DNA of 50,307 nt from Chitinophagales bacterium (lineage in GTDB: Bacteria > Bacteroidota > Bacteroidia > Chitinophagales > Saprospiraceae). Positions within the stretch are counted from its first letter, which is position 1; every line of letters begins with the position of its first letter. Shown here one piece after another: positions 48,756 to 50,307 of the stretch. A program made the position numbers and the translations under genes. The stretch spans positions 1-50,307 of the forward strand of contig JAKSDI010000229.1 of the NCBI GenBank assembly GCA_022360175.1, written 5' to 3'. The notes below the pieces were generated by a model that had not been told where the DNA came from, did not search any database, and saw only the letters and a program-made list of their open reading frames with translations.

Positions 48756-49514
48756 TTATCCGTCAGGTAGCGAAGGTACAACCTCGATTATTTGTTCAAA
48801 TGAGTTATAGAATAAATTCTCTTCTTTATGTACTAAATGTCCATAAAAAATCTGCTTCCCTAATGTATCTAATATAATATTGAAAGACTTTTCTGTTTTG
48901 TTTGTGATCAAAGCTTCATTAGCAGGATGAACTATCACACTATCTTTCAAACCAATAGACTTCATTTGATATGCAAAATATAATTCTCTTCCCTTTAATA
49001 AACTATCAGGAACAGGTAAACTTACCTTAAATCTAAAGGTATCTCCTACAGCAAAAATGGTACCACTATCAAATGTTAAAATTGGATTAAAACCATCTAC
49101 GCTTATTTTTTGCTGATTATTATCATATTCGTAAGTTTCTATATAACATGGATGTCCTTCATAGAAATAGTTATAGTTGGATAAACGACCATCCTCTTTA
49201 TATGAAGAATAATCACCATGCTTTTTACCATGGACATATGTAGTAATCTTTTTCACAGCACCCATAGTATAATATTCTATCACTTCTCCTTCAAACTCTC
49301 CATCGATAAGGCAAAACTTTAAGGCAAGTTTTCCATTATTATAGAGTTCTTCATAACAATAGTGACTTTTATCCTCATCAATAGTGCACATTTTTAACTT
49401 TGGAGAGTTATCCTCAAAATATTCAACATATTTGCAATCATCTTTATTGCAAGACGTAAATAGGAAAAGTATAACAATAGAAAAAGTACAACTTTCAAAT
49501 ACATTCATTTTCAT
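48756..49514 (-). CDS. Putative immunity lipoprotein with MORN/YwqK-like repeats
   Basis: This 252-residue protein starts at the ATG at 49514, 7 bases after the Rhs stop; longer in-frame starts overlap the Rhs gene. It has a signal peptide and lipobox (LFLFTSC, Cys22) followed by NKDD, an acidic pattern like Bacteroidota surface-export signals. Repeats of the MORN/YwqK type occur near residues 58-125, for example YNNGKLALKFCLIDGEFEGE and VHGKKHGDYSSYKEDGRLSN. The C-terminal half is beta-rich. Proteins with such repeats often lie next to Rhs toxin tips. Immunity function is inferred from position. Confidence 0.65.
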   Translation of the reverse strand: MKMNVFESCTFSIVILFLFTSCNKDDCKYVEYFEDNSPKLKMCTIDEDKSHYCYEELYNNGKLALKFCLIDGEFEGEVIEYYTMGAVKKITTYVHGKKHGDYSSYKEDGRLSNYNYFYEGHPCYIETYEYDNNQQKISVDGFNPILTFDSGTIFAVGDTFRFKVSLPVPDSLLKGRELYFAYQMKSIGLKDSVIVHPANEALITNKTEKSFNIILDTLGKQIFYGHLVHKEENLFYNSFEQIIEVVPSLPDG

Positions 49515-49521
49515 AACGTGT

Positions 49522-50307
49522 TTAATTTTCATCATCTGGCCTGAACCTTCTCTGTCTACTAGTACCAAATTCCCAAGTTGTATCTAATCTTAGTTCTTCT
49601 TCATTTGAATCTCTATATTCTCCTGCTGCTTCTCTACCTTGACTTACTGCATCCGAAGCTCGGTTAATTGCATTCAAAGGCTGTCCAACCTTATCTTTTA
49701 CAAAATCAGCTGAAACACCTGTTCCATGAGTTTGGAGATCACCTGCTTCTATATACTGATCTACTCCTTCTTCTGCTTCTGGGGTATTCGCTGTCCCATT
49801 AGATTTCAAACCACCTTCCGATAATACTGAGTACCCATCCCTATCTACAACTTCTCCTGTATCATGGTAATCTTCCGCAGTAGGAGTACCTTCCTGATCT
49901 CCTATATACTCTCCTAATTCTTTAAATCCTTCTCTAATATTTGAACCAAGTTGTACTACAGACTCTCTTGCAGATTCTAAAGTACTTGCGGCATTATCTG
50001 CCATTCCCTGTACCGCATTTGCAACTCTCTTTTTAATATGATCCACCATATAATTAGGTACTCCCTGCAGTCCATGCAAATCAATATTCTTAATCGGGTC
50101 ATTACTTGCATAGTTATATACACTCAAATGTGCAAACTGATCTGCAATCGGGTCCACCCCTGTAAACCTCCCTATCGCCGGATCATACCACCTCGCTCCA
50201 TATTCATACAAATTTATATCAAAGTCTCTATTGAGTTCTTTGGAGTTATAGAGGTAATTATTATCCGGTGCCACTGTTGCATACCAATTTCCTTTATGCT
50301 CTAGCCC
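49522..50307 (-). CDS. Rhs/YD-repeat protein, C-terminal part (cut by window end)
   Basis: The frame is open to the window edge, so most of the Rhs shell lies beyond it. The visible 261 residues start with GLEHKGNWYATVAPDNN, then ELNRDFDINLYEYGARWYDP and AIGRF, the conserved boundary where the shell ends. NYASNDPIKNIDLHGLQG follows, then about 185 residues of toxin-like tip: an amphipathic helical region with VANAVQGMADNAAST and a C-terminal acidic part. I do not recognise a catalytic motif in the tip. Rhs proteins deliver such tips to competitors. The next gene starts 7 bases downstream and may be its immunity protein. Confidence 0.85.
   Translation of the reverse strand, partial: GLEHKGNWYATVAPDNNYLYNSKELNRDFDINLYEYGARWYDPAIGRFTGVDPIADQFAHLSVYNYASNDPIKNIDLHGLQGVPNYMVDHIKKRVANAVQGMADNAASTLESARESVVQLGSNIREGFKELGEYIGDQEGTPTAEDYHDTGEVVDRDGYSVLSEGGLKSNGTANTPEAEEGVDQYIEAGDLQTHGTGVSADFVKDKVGQPLNAINRASDAVSQGREAAGEYRDSNEEELRLDTTWEFGTSRQRRFRPDDEN

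Overview
The window reads as chromosomal DNA of an AT-rich, Gram-negative member of the Bacteroidota, probably a free-living Cytophagales/Saprospirales-type bacterium. The class is inferred from gene content. Evidence: candidate promoters match the Bacteroidota TTG...TAnnTTTG pattern (before lpxK, the GH3 gene, uvrA); DUF2851, DUF5995, GH3, YwbE and LytS/LytTR families are present; secreted proteins place Gln at +1 after signal peptide cleavage; Rhs/YD-repeat tips end in a YDPAIGR core. No rRNA, tRNA, CRISPR array or intact insertion sequence was seen.

Layout. 1-585: 3' part of an Rpn-type nuclease gene whose near-identical partner lies inverted at 21760-22866. 587-2855 (minus): nadD, a lipoprotein and dnaN. 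3003-4277: an M16-like protein lacking the zinc motif. 4769-9703: the rod-shape/elongasome genes mreB, mreC, mreD and mrdA (PBP2), then folA. 9811-13103: DUF2851, beta-carbonic anhydrase and an SDR, separated by palindromic intergenic elements. 13143-17139 (minus): YwbE, a kinase/acyl-CoA dehydrogenase pair resembling LvaA/LvaC or ACAD10/11, DUF554 and a sugar nucleotidyltransferase. 17390-21612: lpxK, an acyltransferase, a GT2 glycosyltransferase and an overlapping sigma factor gene. 22957-23130 (minus): a 57-residue two-helix membrane protein. 23240-28526: uvrA, GH3, DUF5995. 28550-29317 (minus): a PECR-like reductase. 29517-30467: two Hsp20 genes behind a possible sigma-54 promoter with paired upstream palindromes. 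30715-36679: an SDR, a TPR lipoprotein, two tandem secreted thioredoxin-like proteins, thiL and a glutaminyl-cyclase-like M28 lipoprotein. 36797-42254: a compact type II secretion/type IV pilus-like operon (pseudopilin, short prepilin peptidase, GspE, GspD, GspL-like) with no GspF in the window. 42624-44105 (minus): a secreted S33-type hydrolase. 44309-46107: a LytS/LytTR two-component pair. 46108-50307 (minus): an Rhs polymorphic-toxin locus with a main tip, its putative immunity lipoprotein, an orphan tip broken by a 76-bp palindromic insertion, and a second putative immunity lipoprotein.

Several parts fit together. mreBCD and mrdA run side-wall peptidoglycan synthesis. lpxK and its acyltransferase partner act in the outer membrane lipid pathway. 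The M28 lipoprotein could cyclise the N-terminal Gln that all four non-lipoprotein signal peptides appear to expose. The Rhs end is the most dynamic part: toxin tip plus lipoprotein cassettes are separated by duplicated ~100-bp terminator-containing repeats.
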